NCBI RefSeq assembly: GCF_047149785.1
Contig: NZ_BAAGBE010000001.1
Location: 434,001 to 498,000, forward strand
Direction: 5' to 3'
DNA: 64,000 nt
Source: Nitrobacter sp047149785
GTDB lineage: Bacteria; Pseudomonadota; Alphaproteobacteria; Rhizobiales; Xanthobacteraceae
The translations under genes were made by a program, and so were the position numbers. Under the pieces are notes generated by a model. The model searched no databases, had not been told where the DNA came from, and saw nothing but the letters and a program-made list of their open reading frames with translations. Positions 52,323 to 61,209 of the stretch are shown piece after piece; the first letter of the stretch is position 1; each line of letters begins with the position of its first letter.

Positions 52323-52784
52323 TTGAGATATTCAAGCGCGACTTAGAAGGGAGAGCAAGTAACGTTCATCGTGTTGGGTGCTATCTGTCTCGGGCCGCTA
52401 CGGCATGCAGAACATCTTTCGGCGTTGAAGGGTTCGATTCCCGCTTGATGGAGCCTGAACAGCCGTTCGATGTGACGCGAGAAAGCGCACTTCCGATCGT
52501 TGTCGCCAGATCGCATTTTCCTTTGGCTGTCTTTTCACGCCACGCCTCAAGGGCGTCCTTGATTGGTTTGGTCTAACCGAAGACCGGCGACGAAGCGCGT
52601 CGCCTCGATCTTAAACCTGCAACACGCCGCCTGCGGCTTTTTTCCGCCGCCGGCCAGGGCCGGCTTTGCACCGCGAAAATCAAAAAAGTCCTCGTCGGGT
52701 GCTGCACGCCGATCGTCCCCGGTCCATCGACCATCATCGAGGCCGCGACGGGCGCGGCCCGATCAGCAGAAGGAAAATTGCATC
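52323..52784. other. intergenic region at the left edge of the conjugative module
   Basis: 462 bp. GGGTTCGATTCCCGC at 52430-52444 looks like a tRNA T-arm, but the rest of a tRNA is missing. The last 200 bp (CGCCGCCTGCGGC, GCCGGCCAGGGCCGGC) are GC-rich with hairpin potential ahead of the DUF736 gene. Confidence 0.35.
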
Positions 52785-53099
52785 ATGGCTACGATCGGCA
52801 CTTTCTCACGCGTCGGCAACGGATTCACTGGCTCGATCAAGACCGCTACCCTCAACATCAAGTCGGTGACCTTCGCGCCGGCCGAAAGCGACACCGAAAA
52901 CGGTCCCGCCTTCCGCGTCCTCGCCGGAACCACCGCGTTCGGTGCGGCATGGAAGAAGACCTCGCGCGAGTTGCGCGAGTATCACTCGGTCAAGCTCGAC
53001 GATCCGTCATTCCCGGCCCCGATCTACGCGAGCCTGGTCGAGACGGACACCGAGGGCGAGTTCGCCCTGATCTGGTCGCGACGCCGCGCCGCCAACTAG
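52785..53099 (+). CDS. DUF736 family protein, copy 1
   Basis: 104 residues: MATIGTFSRVGNGFTGSIKT, then PAESDTENGPAFRVL and AAWKKTS. DUF736 proteins are small beta-rich proteins almost confined to conjugative elements of Alphaproteobacteria. Function unknown; single-stranded DNA handling has been suggested. A second, diverged copy lies at 59643. Confidence 0.85.
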   Translation: MATIGTFSRVGNGFTGSIKTATLNIKSVTFAPAESDTENGPAFRVLAGTTAFGAAWKKTSRELREYHSVKLDDPSFPAPIYASLVETDTEGEFALIWSRRRAAN

Positions 53100-53477
53100 G
53101 TGAGACTACCGGCAAAGCCCCGCTCGCAAGAGCGCGGCTTTGCCATGCTCATGTCCGCCGCTTTTCAGGACATACGGAGATCGGGATTGCACGGCTTTTC
53201 CGGATTTCAGATTTTCAGCATCCCGATCGGATCTTTTCCCGGCGTCCGCTGAAGCTCCCGCCGGAATTGTTGCTCAGGGCGCTGCCCTCGCGCGGCACAA
53301 GAAAACTCTCCGGCCTTTCGCGGCAAAAACGGCCGCCTCCCCGTAAACGGGTCCCCTCCATTTATTCCACGGTGCCAAAGACTTTTCTGGCGCCTTGCTT
53401 CCCCGGTCTCGCCGACGGGCAAGGGTTCAGGAGCGACGCTTCGCTTCTCTGAACCCCAAACCCGAAGGAATGGAAAC
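53100..53477. other. intergenic region between DUF736 and methyltransferase genes
   Basis: 378 bp. A short hairpin just after the DUF736 stop (GGCAAAGCCCCGCTC and GAGCGCGGCTTTGCC) may terminate its transcript. No ORF is convincing. Confidence 0.4.
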
Positions 53478-54149
53478 ATGACCGATAACGCAAACGCCCC
53501 CCGCAACGTGATTTTCAATGCCGATTGCATCGACGTGATGCACTCTTTCGACAGGAGCATGGTTGATTTCATTCTGACGGACCCGCCTTATGTGACCCGT
53601 TTCCACGACCGCGAGGGCCGGACCGTCGCCAATGACGACAACGGGCGTTGGCTGCGCCCCGCCTTCAACCAGATGCACCGCGTTCTGAAAGACGGCGGCT
53701 TTGCCGTTTCGTTCTATGGCTGGAATAAGGTGGATTTGTTCATGGACGCATGGAAGTCCGCAGGCTTCCGCGTTGTCGGGCACCTGATTTTTCGCAAGCG
53801 TTATGCGTCGGCGGTGCGCTTTCTTCGCTATGAACACGAACAGGCTTATTTATTGGCGAAGGGCAATCCTGCCCGGCCTGAACGGCCTATCTCCGACGTG
53901 CTGGACTTTCCCTATACCGGAAACCGGCTGCATCCCACACAGAAGCCCATCGAAGCGTTGGTACCGTTGATCGAGACTTTTACGAACTCCGGTGACCTTG
54001 TGCTGGACCCGTTTTGCGGCAGCGGTTCGACATTGGTGGCCGCGCAGCAGCTTGGCCGGGAGTGGACCGGAATCGAACTGGACAACCAGCACTATCGCAC
54101 GGCCAGCAAGCGGCTGGCATCCCCGCAACATCACCGGGCGGCAGCATAA
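53478..54149 (+). CDS. DNA methyltransferase (N4-cytosine/N6-adenine type)
   Basis: 223 residues. Catalytic motif DPPY at residues 35-38 and SAM motif LDPFCGSGSTLVAA near 175-190; this order (catalytic before SAM motif) marks the beta class, like CcrM and M.HinfI relatives. HPTQKP precedes the SAM motif. No restriction partner is adjacent, so it probably protects the mobile element or regulates its genes. Confidence 0.92.
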   Translation: MTDNANAPRNVIFNADCIDVMHSFDRSMVDFILTDPPYVTRFHDREGRTVANDDNGRWLRPAFNQMHRVLKDGGFAVSFYGWNKVDLFMDAWKSAGFRVVGHLIFRKRYASAVRFLRYEHEQAYLLAKGNPARPERPISDVLDFPYTGNRLHPTQKPIEALVPLIETFTNSGDLVLDPFCGSGSTLVAAQQLGREWTGIELDNQHYRTASKRLASPQHHRAAA

Positions 54150-54332
54150 GCCGTCCTTCTTGCGGCACATGCGCGTCTGTCCGTAGGACAGGCGCTGCAA
54201 GCCCGGACATTTAACACGAGAACCCGGATTAGCGGCGGGGATCGAGCGGCGGCTGCCAACCATCGCGAGTTGAAGTCATGAGTTCCGATGCTGCCGCGGG
54301 TGAAATGCGACGGAATCGAAGCGACTTGACCA

Positions 54333-54548
54333 TCAGCGCTTGCGCAAGCGGATCAGGTCACAGGGATCGACGCCGAGCGCCACTGCGAGCTTGCCCAGGA
54401 CGCTCACGCTTGCTGATACTGCGCCGCGCTCGATCGAGCCGACGTAGCGCATGCTCAAGCCCGCGCGCTCGGCAAGTTCCTCTTGCGTCAGTTTCTTGTC
54501 ATAGCGCAGCCGACGCATGTTGATCGCCATGACCTCCTTCAGGTCCAT
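54333..54548 (-). CDS. XRE-family transcriptional regulator
   Basis: 71 residues: MRRLRYDKKLTQEELAERAG followed by LSMRYVGSIERG, a canonical Cro/CI-type helix-turn-helix. Probably represses its own promoter and the divergent operon through the palindromic site at 54569-54597. Small one-domain regulators of this kind usually control the transfer genes of such elements. Confidence 0.88.
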   Translation of the reverse strand: MDLKEVMAINMRRLRYDKKLTQEELAERAGLSMRYVGSIERGAVSASVSVLGKLAVALGVDPCDLIRLRKR

Positions 54549-54568
54549 GGCGCACCCGAGGCAGAGTC

Positions 54569-54597
54569 GGAACGATCGTTCTAGGAATGATCGTTCC
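54569..54597. promoter_or_regulatory. palindromic operator between xre and DUF2285 genes
   Basis: GGAACGATCGTTC (54569-54581) and GGAATGATCGTTCC (54584-54597), each nearly palindromic, are separated by two bases and together form a larger inverted repeat. They start 21 bp upstream of the xre ATG, as expected for an autoregulated repressor. Confidence 0.65.
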
Positions 54598-54775
54598 TAT
54601 TCGGTATAGAAGGGATCAGATCCGACAGGAAAGTGATCGTGATACCGGGTCCTGTTGCCGCATCCGCCGCATAGCGATATTCCGATTATGTGGCAGGAGT
54701 TGCCGTCTAAGTCCTGTTGCGAGCGATGCGGATCATCTATTTGAAGCTAAGTCGCCGAAACTTGGAAACACGTCG

Positions 54776-55039
54776 ATGAACAAGCCCACCTTCAAGGACA
54801 GCCCACCGCTGACCGAGCGGGTGAATGCTTACGACGAAGCACATCTCGCGACCTATCTGCGCCTGCTTGATGCCGCCGAGGAAGGTGCTGACTGGCGTGA
54901 AGTGGCGGCGGTCGTCTTTGGCCTGGACGTTGACGCCGATCCTGATCGAGCGAAGCGTATCCACGATAGCCATCTCGCCCGCGCGCGCTGGATGACCGAG
55001 AAGGGATACCGCCACTTGCTCGAATCGCGAATGCAATAA
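54776..55039 (+). CDS. DUF2285-containing small protein
   Basis: 87 residues: YLRLLDAAEEGADWREVAAV followed by VFGLDVDADPDRAKRIHDSH and MTEKGYRHLLE. This is the DUF2285 C-terminal helix bundle found in conjugative elements of Alphaproteobacteria. Function unknown. Runs just ahead of the frameshifted DUF6499/DUF2285 gene. Confidence 0.75.
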   Translation: MNKPTFKDSPPLTERVNAYDEAHLATYLRLLDAAEEGADWREVAAVVFGLDVDADPDRAKRIHDSHLARARWMTEKGYRHLLESRMQ

Positions 55040-55171
55040 TGCATAAATCATTCATATATGCGGTAACCGGGCTTCGGTGCTGCCGCTGAGTCCTGCATTC
55101 TGATTATCGCTCTTCCGGCTCGTCCCACATTGCGAATAAGCGAGTCGCTATCACTGCGCGGGGAGGCAGAC

Positions 55172-55967
55172 ATGGAGCCGCTTCAGGACTGGCGATCGCC
55201 GCAATTCGAGAATGAGCTCGGCCGCCTTGATCGTGGCGGCGTCAGCTTCGAGTTTCTCCGTCGCAACAGGCAATATCGGCGGGATTATGCCAAGGCGCTG
55301 ACGGAGATTGCCGCGGGCGGCACGACCAAAGCCGAAGCCATCGCTCGACTCTCACGCCGTTGGGGGCTTGCCTTTCCCGGCGGACCCCGCTGTATCGGCC
55401 ATAACCGCCCGTCCGATCTGGGAGCCGATCCACTCCCCCGCGGTGCTCACTGTCACGGCTGCTCCCAACGGCTTTGCAGCGTGTTCGCTTCCTGATCCGC
55501 GCGCGCTCTCTGTTCTTGGCGAACTGACTGGCGATGGTTTCCACGCGGTCGCCGCCGATAGCGAGGGCGATCACCAACTCTGCTTCGCCGCCGGCGCGAA
55601 AGCGGTCCGCGCGGCCATCCTGCTACCGGTCGATCCGCATTTCTGGTGGCGCTATCGCAATGCCGGTCGGCTGATGCGACGGCTGGAGGGAAAACGCGCT
55701 GGGCGCTGGCCGCGTGACCAGCGCTTGTCCGCCTTCCAGCTTCATCGTGCTGCATTGATGCTGCGTGCCTGGGACGGCATGGAATCCGGCGCATCGCGTC
55801 GTTTCATCGCCGGCATTCTTCTCAACAAGGACGTCGAGGGGTTGCGCGCCATCGATTGGAAGAATGCGCCGGAACGACGCCGGCTCGCGCGTATCCTAAT
55901 GGCCAGCCGCACCATGATCGGGGGCGGCTATCTGCGCTGGCTCGCCGGTGCCGGGCGAATAGTGTAA
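55172..55967 (+). pseudogene. DUF6499/DUF2285 regulator-like gene with frameshift
   Basis: First frame (55172-55495): DWRSPQFENELGRLDRGGVS, FEFLRRNRQYRRDYA, ending RWGLAF. The expected continuation PADPAVSAITARPIWEP lies in the next frame and runs to 55967 with the DUF2285 half (FRAMRLLEGKRAGRWPR-like, RRLARILMASRTMIGGGYLR). One extra C in the TTTCCCGG run near 55375 explains it. Either a recent mutation or a sequencing error; the rest is intact. Confidence 0.7.
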
Positions 55968-56075
55968 ATATCAGCGCTGACGAAACACTCGGCGGTATTC
56001 TTCGCCAAGCCCGGTGAGCCCAATCAACGCTTGACCCGGCCCTTGGGGCCGCTCCCATAAACCGGCGTTCGTGGA

Positions 56076-56843
56076 ATGGAGCTTATGACAACGCGCATGC
56101 CTTTTCGAACCGCTACTGAGACAGCCCGCCTCCTCGGTGTCACTGTCAAGGCGCTCCGCGTCTTTGAGCGTCATGGATTGGTGCAGGCGCAGAGAACGGC
56201 GGCAGGCTGGCGGGTTTACGGCCCGAATGAGTTGCTTCGTCTCTACCAAGTTATCTGGCTGAAACGTCTCGGCCTGAAGCTCGTTCAGATCGGTGCCATC
56301 TTGCATGACCCAGGCGTCGATCTCGATAGGCTTTTGGCTCTGCAGGAGGATGTTCTGCGCGATCGCAAGCGCTCTGTCGATGACGCGTTGCGGTTGGTTG
56401 GAAAAGCCCGGGCCAAACTGAAGCGTGGCGAATCTCTATCCGCGAACGAGTTGATCGCTTTGACAACGGAGACAGCCATGACCACTGACGCACCCGATTG
56501 GGCCAAGAAGATTTCACCGATTGTCGACCGCCATTTGTCGGAACCCGACAAGGAAGAACTCAAGAAGCGTTATGATGGCGAGGCTTGGGGACGCCTCATT
56601 GCAGAGTCAAAATCTCTGCTGGGCACGGACCCAGCGGCACCTGCTGCACGGGCACTTGCCGGCCGATGGAAAGAGCTGACTGCCACAGTCACGGGCGGCA
56701 ATCAGAAAATAAAAGAGAAACTCGCAAGTATCCAGCGCGATGCCTGGGCAGATGCGCAAACAGCGCAAACATTCCCTGTCACCCCTGACGTCCTGAAGTT
56801 CATCAGAGCCGCCGTCGCAAAGCTCGACGAGCAAAAGCATTGA
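56076..56843 (+). CDS. MerR-family transcriptional regulator
   Basis: 255 residues. The N-terminal winged helix, TATETARLLGVTVKALRVFE followed by RHGLVQAQRTAAGWRVYG, is a MerR HTH, with the coiled-coil dimer helix after it. The C-terminal domain of about 110 residues (KKISPIVDRHLSEPDKEELK) resembles TipAS-type small-molecule-binding domains. It probably activates a promoter in the element in response to an unknown ligand. Confidence 0.85.
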   Translation: MELMTTRMPFRTATETARLLGVTVKALRVFERHGLVQAQRTAAGWRVYGPNELLRLYQVIWLKRLGLKLVQIGAILHDPGVDLDRLLALQEDVLRDRKRSVDDALRLVGKARAKLKRGESLSANELIALTTETAMTTDAPDWAKKISPIVDRHLSEPDKEELKKRYDGEAWGRLIAESKSLLGTDPAAPAARALAGRWKELTATVTGGNQKIKEKLASIQRDAWADAQTAQTFPVTPDVLKFIRAAVAKLDEQKH

Positions 56844-57118
56844 CCGATATCGGTAGATCCAATCGGTCCAGAAAGGCATTCGATAGAAGGCGTTTGCGAA
56901 CCTATCGGTCGCGCAAATCTTAAGACCTGGAACTGGCGGACGAAGCCAGGCTTCCGGTCTTTTTCGTATCCCACGTCTTTGTCGCAAATTTCAGCATCAC
57001 TCCGCAGGGGGGACACTTCCTTAGAGCCCCGATTTTTGTCACTCCGCCGGGGCGCGAATTTTTCGCCATCGTCGCAACCGACTCGCCGCCATGGCGGCGG
57101 TTGCGACGGAGGCCCGCA

Positions 57119-57382
57119 ATGCCGGAGAAAACCGAAAAGACTTGGCCGAGCTTCGTGCGCACGCCCGAGGCCGCGCGTCTTCTCGAACTCTCCCCACGCA
57201 CGCTGGAGAAACATCGCTGCGACGGCACCGGGCCGATCTATCACAAGCTTGGCGGGCGCGTGGTCTACGCGGTCGTCGATCTTCAGGCATGGATCAAGGA
57301 CTGTGCGCGGCGGTCCACCTCCGAGGCGGCCTCCGGATTCTCGGACCTGTCGGCGTCTGATAACGCCGATACGGCGGCCTGA
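57119..57382 (+). CDS. AlpA-like helix-turn-helix protein
   Basis: 87 residues: VRTPEAARLLELSPRTLEKH followed by RCDGTGPIYHKLGGRVVYAV. A MerR-superfamily DNA-binding domain of the AlpA/excisionase type. It precedes repA by 14 bp, the usual order (alpA-like, repA) in this class of alphaproteobacterial elements. Confidence 0.85.
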   Translation: MPEKTEKTWPSFVRTPEAARLLELSPRTLEKHRCDGTGPIYHKLGGRVVYAVVDLQAWIKDCARRSTSEAASGFSDLSASDNADTAA

Positions 57383-57396
57383 TCGCGGCCGCACCG

Positions 57397-58272
57397 ATGA
57401 GAACCCTTCGCACATATGAAGATCGGCAGCTCGAACTGTTTCGCGCGCGTCCCGGCGACATCGCCGCGCGCGACGCGCAGGACCTAATGTCCTGGCCGTT
57501 CTTCTCTCTGGCCAAGTCCCGCCGCGTGACGCCAATCGACTTCCGCATGGGCGAGGTGGCGATCCGCGTCGAGGCGACCGTCGAGCACGGCATGGCGACC
57601 ATCTGGGACGCCGATGTCCTGATCTGGGCCGCGTCGCAAATCGTCGACGCGCGCGACCGTGGCCTACGCACCTCGCGCCTGATGTCGGCAACACCTTACG
57701 AAATCCTGGCCTTCATCAACCGCGACGATTCCGCCCGCAGCTATGAGCGGTTGAAGGCCGCGCTCGATCGCTTGCAGTCCACCACCATCGTCACCTCGAT
57801 CCGCCAGCCATCCGAACGGCGGCAACATCGCTTCTCCTGGATCAACGAATGGAAGGAACGCCTTGATGCGACGGGGCGGCCACTCGGCATCGAACTGATC
57901 GTGCCGGACTGGTTCTATGCCGGCGTTCTCGACGATGCGCTGATCCTCACCATCGATCGCGCCTATTTCGATTTGAAGGGTGGGCTGGAACGCTGGCTGT
58001 ATCGTCTCGTGCGCAAACATGGCGGACGGCAGACACACGGCTGGAGCTTCGACCTGCCGCATCTGCATCTGAAGTCCGGCAGCCTCTCGCCGCTCAAGCA
58101 CTTCGCCTACGATCTGCGCGCCATCGTCCAGCGCCAGCCGTTGCCCGGCTATCGCCTGACGCTCGTGACCGATCTCGGTGGCCGCATCCGCCTGATCTTT
58201 CAACCCACTCCAATCGACCCGCTGTCGGCGGGCGCACGTCGTGCGCCGCGCCGGCGTGCGGCCGGACTGTGA
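57397..58272 (+). CDS. repA: replication initiator protein RepA (PF10134 type)
   Basis: 291 residues: LMSWPFFSLAKSRRVTPIDF, DVLIWAASQIVDARDRG, YERLKAALDRLQSTTI and LERWLYRLVRKHGGRQ. This matches the RPA initiator family. Related elements carry it to replicate the excised circle. Three iterons follow directly at 58289-58353. No ParA follows. Confidence 0.88.
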   Translation: MRTLRTYEDRQLELFRARPGDIAARDAQDLMSWPFFSLAKSRRVTPIDFRMGEVAIRVEATVEHGMATIWDADVLIWAASQIVDARDRGLRTSRLMSATPYEILAFINRDDSARSYERLKAALDRLQSTTIVTSIRQPSERRQHRFSWINEWKERLDATGRPLGIELIVPDWFYAGVLDDALILTIDRAYFDLKGGLERWLYRLVRKHGGRQTHGWSFDLPHLHLKSGSLSPLKHFAYDLRAIVQRQPLPGYRLTLVTDLGGRIRLIFQPTPIDPLSAGARRAPRRRAAGL

Positions 58273-58288
58273 GCAGCCTGTGGACAGA

Positions 58289-58353
58289 CCCGTGCTATCG
58301 AGGACCACATGGCCCGTGCTATCGGGGACCGGATTCCCGTGCTATCGGGGACC
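58289..58353 (+). repeat. three 18-bp iterons downstream of repA
   Basis: CCCGTGCTATCGAGGACC at 58289-58306, then CCCGTGCTATCGGGGACC at 58313-58330 and 58336-58353. Spacing start-to-start is 24 and 23 bp, about two helical turns. Direct repeats at this spacing behind an initiator gene are the layout of an iteron origin. Confidence 0.75.
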
Positions 58354-58416
58354 GCACCGCCGGTCATCCCTCGGATTCAGCAGGCGGAATCCGCTCCCCT
58401 CTAACGCTGCTAACTT

Positions 58417-58433
58417 AGAGTCCTTCGGACTCT
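58417..58433. terminator. short hairpin after the iterons
   Basis: AGAGTCC / GGACTCT with a three-base loop, flanked by two GCTAAC copies (GCTGCTAAC and TTGCTAACG). No T-run, so termination is doubtful; it may belong to the origin. Confidence 0.35.
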
Positions 58434-58554
58434 TGCTAACGCAGCCCGTCGTTCCGCGACATTGTGCATGTCGGCGCTGCGCCGAGTCGCGCGACGGATC
58501 GTGCTGTCTCTTGCGCATCGCGTCGGTGCTGTCATTCACCGAGGGAGCGCAGCC

Positions 58555-59049
58555 ATGACGGCGGGACTGCGCGCGATCGGTCAATCGGATGACCACACGC
58601 TGGTCGAACTGACATGGCGCGAGAAGCGCATCGAGCACCGCATCCGGTTCGGCCGCATCGCTGACGACCAGCGTCTCGACCGTCATCGGCGCATCGTCAG
58701 CTTCGCACCGGGCAGCGTGTTCGCCTTCGTCCGTTGGGCCGCCAACGAATACGGCACGATCATTTCACGGATCGATATCGTGCGCGCGGTCGGAGAGGGC
58801 GAGCCCTATCAGACGCTGCCCTTCGTGCGGCCCGGAGGCGAAATTCTGTTGCGCATTTCGGGGTGGCCGAAGGTGGAGCGCGTGCTTGGCGCGATCGATG
58901 CCATTGAGGTGCTCGGCATCGACGCCGCCGATGTCGCGCTGGAGCACTGGCGGCATCTCAACCATCGCATCAGCGTCAACGAGCCGTTCCGCGTCTATTC
59001 CTTGGCACAGCATCGCGCCTGGCTGTTGCAGCGTAAGGTGTCGCCATGA
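58555..59049 (+). CDS. DUF2840 family protein
   Basis: 164 residues from the ATG at 58555 behind GAGGGAGCG. TLVELTWREKRIEHRIRFGR, FAPGSVFAFVRWAANEYGT and LRISGWPKVERVLGAID are typical of DUF2840, a family found almost only next to traF in such elements. Its stop overlaps the traF start (ATGA). Role unknown. Confidence 0.85.
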   Translation: MTAGLRAIGQSDDHTLVELTWREKRIEHRIRFGRIADDQRLDRHRRIVSFAPGSVFAFVRWAANEYGTIISRIDIVRAVGEGEPYQTLPFVRPGGEILLRISGWPKVERVLGAIDAIEVLGIDAADVALEHWRHLNHRISVNEPFRVYSLAQHRAWLLQRKVSP

Positions 59050-59606
59050 CCACGCGCCGCCTGACGCTGCTTTTGATGCTCGCCGGCACGACGCTGATCG
59101 TTTTGCCGACGTTGAGCCCGCCGGAAGTTCGTTTCATCTGGAACGCCTCCGCCAGCGTGCCGATCGGGCTCTATCGCATCGTGTCTGGCGGTCATGTCGA
59201 CGTCACCGATCTTGCCGTCGTCATGCCGCCCACCGATCTTGCGGCTTTTCTTGACGAGCGCCGCTATCTGCCGCGCGGTCTCCCGCTCATCAAGCGCGTG
59301 CTGGCGCTGTCCGGCACGACTGTCTGTCGGCGCGGCCACGCGATCCTTGCCTATGGCGCGACCTACGGACCGGCGCTTGCGCACGATACGCGCGGCCGTC
59401 CGCTGCCGGACTGGCAGGGCTGCCGCACACTCCACGACGGCGAAGCCTTCTTCATGAACTGGGACAGCCCCGACAGCTTCGACAGTCGTTACTTCGGTCC
59501 GCTTCCCCTTAGCACCATCGTCGGTCGCGCGATTCCGGTCTGGACCGCCGACGACACCGATCCGGTCACGGAATCCCTCCGCGAGCCGGTTTCCGACGGG
59601 CCGTGA
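59046..59606 (+). CDS. traF: conjugal transfer signal peptidase TraF (S26 family)
   Basis: 186 residues. N-terminal membrane helix (LTLLLMLAGTTLIVLPTL), then the S26 serine in SASVPIGLYRI (Ser37) and the lysine in PLIKRVLALSG, followed by the family's C-terminal beta domain (YFGPLPLSTIVGRAIPVW). TraF processes and cyclises the TrbC pilin in RP4-type systems, which implies a trb-type secretion locus to the right of the window. Confidence 0.9.
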   Translation: MTTRRLTLLLMLAGTTLIVLPTLSPPEVRFIWNASASVPIGLYRIVSGGHVDVTDLAVVMPPTDLAAFLDERRYLPRGLPLIKRVLALSGTTVCRRGHAILAYGATYGPALAHDTRGRPLPDWQGCRTLHDGEAFFMNWDSPDSFDSRYFGPLPLSTIVGRAIPVWTADDTDPVTESLREPVSDGP

Positions 59607-59642
59607 CGGCTCGCTTCTCCCCCCAACGAAAGGACGATCACG

Positions 59643-59969
59643 ATGCCTCAGATTGGCGCCTTCAATCGCAAAGACGACGGCTTCTTCGGCCGCATCCACA
59701 CTCTCAACCTCGACGTCGAAGTCAGTATCCTGCCGGTCGAGGAATCGGATACAGAAAACGCGCCGAACCATCGCGTCTTCTGCAACGGCATGGAAGTCGG
59801 CGCGGCCTGGGATCGCACCGGCGACAAGGCCGGCGCTTACCTCTCCGTGACCATCGACGATCCGACGTTTTCCGATTCGATCCGCGCCCGGCTGTTCGAG
59901 TCCGGCGCCAAGAAGAACGTCTGGCACCTGCACTGGGCGCGCCGGAAAAAGCACGACGACGAGGCTTAA
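59643..59969 (+). CDS. DUF736 family protein, copy 2
   Basis: 108 residues: MPQIGAFNRKDDGFFGRIHT, VEESDTENAPNHRVF, and GAAWDRTG. About half of the residues agree with copy 1 at 52785, concentrated in the SDTEN-P-RV core and GAAW. Two diverged copies are usual in these elements, one near the methyltransferase and one between traF and the transglycosylase. Confidence 0.87.
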   Translation: MPQIGAFNRKDDGFFGRIHTLNLDVEVSILPVEESDTENAPNHRVFCNGMEVGAAWDRTGDKAGAYLSVTIDDPTFSDSIRARLFESGAKKNVWHLHWARRKKHDDEA

Positions 59970-60205
59970 ACGTCATGTGCCGCCGTCTTGCCCGTGAGCC
60001 TTCAAGCTCAATCCCTTTGATCGATCGGATCGCGGATCATCCCTCCGACCCGATCGCCCATCAGGCGGCCGTCGCGCGCAGCGGAGGTGAAGGACGTTGG
60101 CAAGTTTTCCGGGCGCGCGGCCTGTCATTAGATGATGTCCGTCCGGAAAACGCCAGCCGGCGGCGCAGCCTTGTCCTTGACCGCAGCGAGCACGGTGGCA
60201 GGCTG

Positions 60206-60967
60206 ATGGCGCAAGGGGAGGGTAGTTCTTGCGTCGTCCTGTCGTCGATCATGGCGACGTTGATCGCGTGCGGCGCGGTCCTTGCCGCCGCGGCTTCCGC
60301 ATCGGCCGATCCCCCGCCGCCACGTCGCGTCGCGATAATCGCGGCGTCTGATCCGTGGACGGCGGATGTCGCCGAGGCGGCGCAGCGCTTCACCATTCCC
60401 GAGCGCTGGATACGCGCGGTCATGGCCGTCGAAAGCGCCGGCGACCGGACCGCGCGATCGCACAAAGGCGCGATCGGCCTGATGCAGATCATGCCGAGAA
60501 CGTGGGACGAGTTGCGCGCACGCCACGCACTCGACGGCGACCCCTGGCAGCCGCGCGCCAATATTCTGGCTGGCGCGGCTTATCTCCGTGAGATGCACGA
60601 TCGCTACGGCTCGATCGCCGCGATGCTCGCCGCCTATAACGCCGGGCCGACACGCTACGATCAGCATCTGGCGAGCGGCCGCGCGCTGCCGGCCGAGACC
60701 GTCGCTTATGTCGCGAGGATCGCGCCGATGATCGACAGCAAGACCCCCGACATGCGTTTGGCCGGCGTCGCATCGCGCGCATCATGGTCGCGCGCGCCGC
60801 TCTTTGTCGGGCGCTTCAGCATCCAGTTCGACGGCGGTTTGGCGGCAGCCGATCCTTCGTCCGGCCGACCAACAAACGCGCCAATGATCGTCGATCTGTC
60901 GGCGCTCGTGCCGCCGTCCGATGGCATCTTCGTGCGAAGGCCGGACGCGAGTGGAGAACTGCGATGA
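60206..60967 (+). CDS. lytic transglycosylase (SLT domain)
   Basis: 253 residues from the ATG at 60206, with a signal peptide ending near ASA-DP. The catalytic Glu76 is in AVMAVESAGD; the SLT pattern continues with GAIGLMQIMPRTW and LAAYNAGPTRYDQ. It opens peptidoglycan for the transfer apparatus. The frame is open upstream to 59975, where an N-terminal extension of 77 residues (MCRRLAREPSSSIPL) has no homology I recognise; it could be a separate small gene fused in frame. Confidence 0.88.
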   Translation: MAQGEGSSCVVLSSIMATLIACGAVLAAAASASADPPPPRRVAIIAASDPWTADVAEAAQRFTIPERWIRAVMAVESAGDRTARSHKGAIGLMQIMPRTWDELRARHALDGDPWQPRANILAGAAYLREMHDRYGSIAAMLAAYNAGPTRYDQHLASGRALPAETVAYVARIAPMIDSKTPDMRLAGVASRASWSRAPLFVGRFSIQFDGGLAAADPSSGRPTNAPMIVDLSALVPPSDGIFVRRPDASGELR

Positions 60968-61209
60968 GCATCGTGTGTCCACGCTGCGCGGGAAACGTAA
61001 TCGTAGACATGACGGAGGGCTGCGGGGCAGCGAAGGCATCAACCGTTCGAGGGCGGGATAAAAAGCCGCGCATCGCGGCTCGGTCGGTCGGTTGTTTGGA
61101 TTACGTTTTCTGGAATTTTTCGCACATCGCGAGAACGGCCCACGAGGTGCGCGCCTGTGTTTTCACCAACGCCTTCAACGAAAATCGCACATCGCGGAAA
61201 CAGCCATGA
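60964..61209 (+). CDS. possible small zinc-motif protein
   Basis: 81 residues beginning at the ATG that overlaps the transglycosylase stop: SIVCPRCAGNVIVDMTEGCG. Only one CxxC pair is present, and the rest is unlike known domains. Overlap with the start of the relaxase gene makes it doubtful. Confidence 0.3.
   Translation: MSIVCPRCAGNVIVDMTEGCGAAKASTVRGRDKKPRIAARSVGCLDYVFWNFSHIARTAHEVRACVFTNAFNENRTSRKQP

Noticed and set aside
52430..52444. T-arm-like GGGTTCGATTCCCGC, considered as an att remnant of a tRNA
   Set aside because: No anticodon arm or acceptor strand is identifiable on either side; too short to call.
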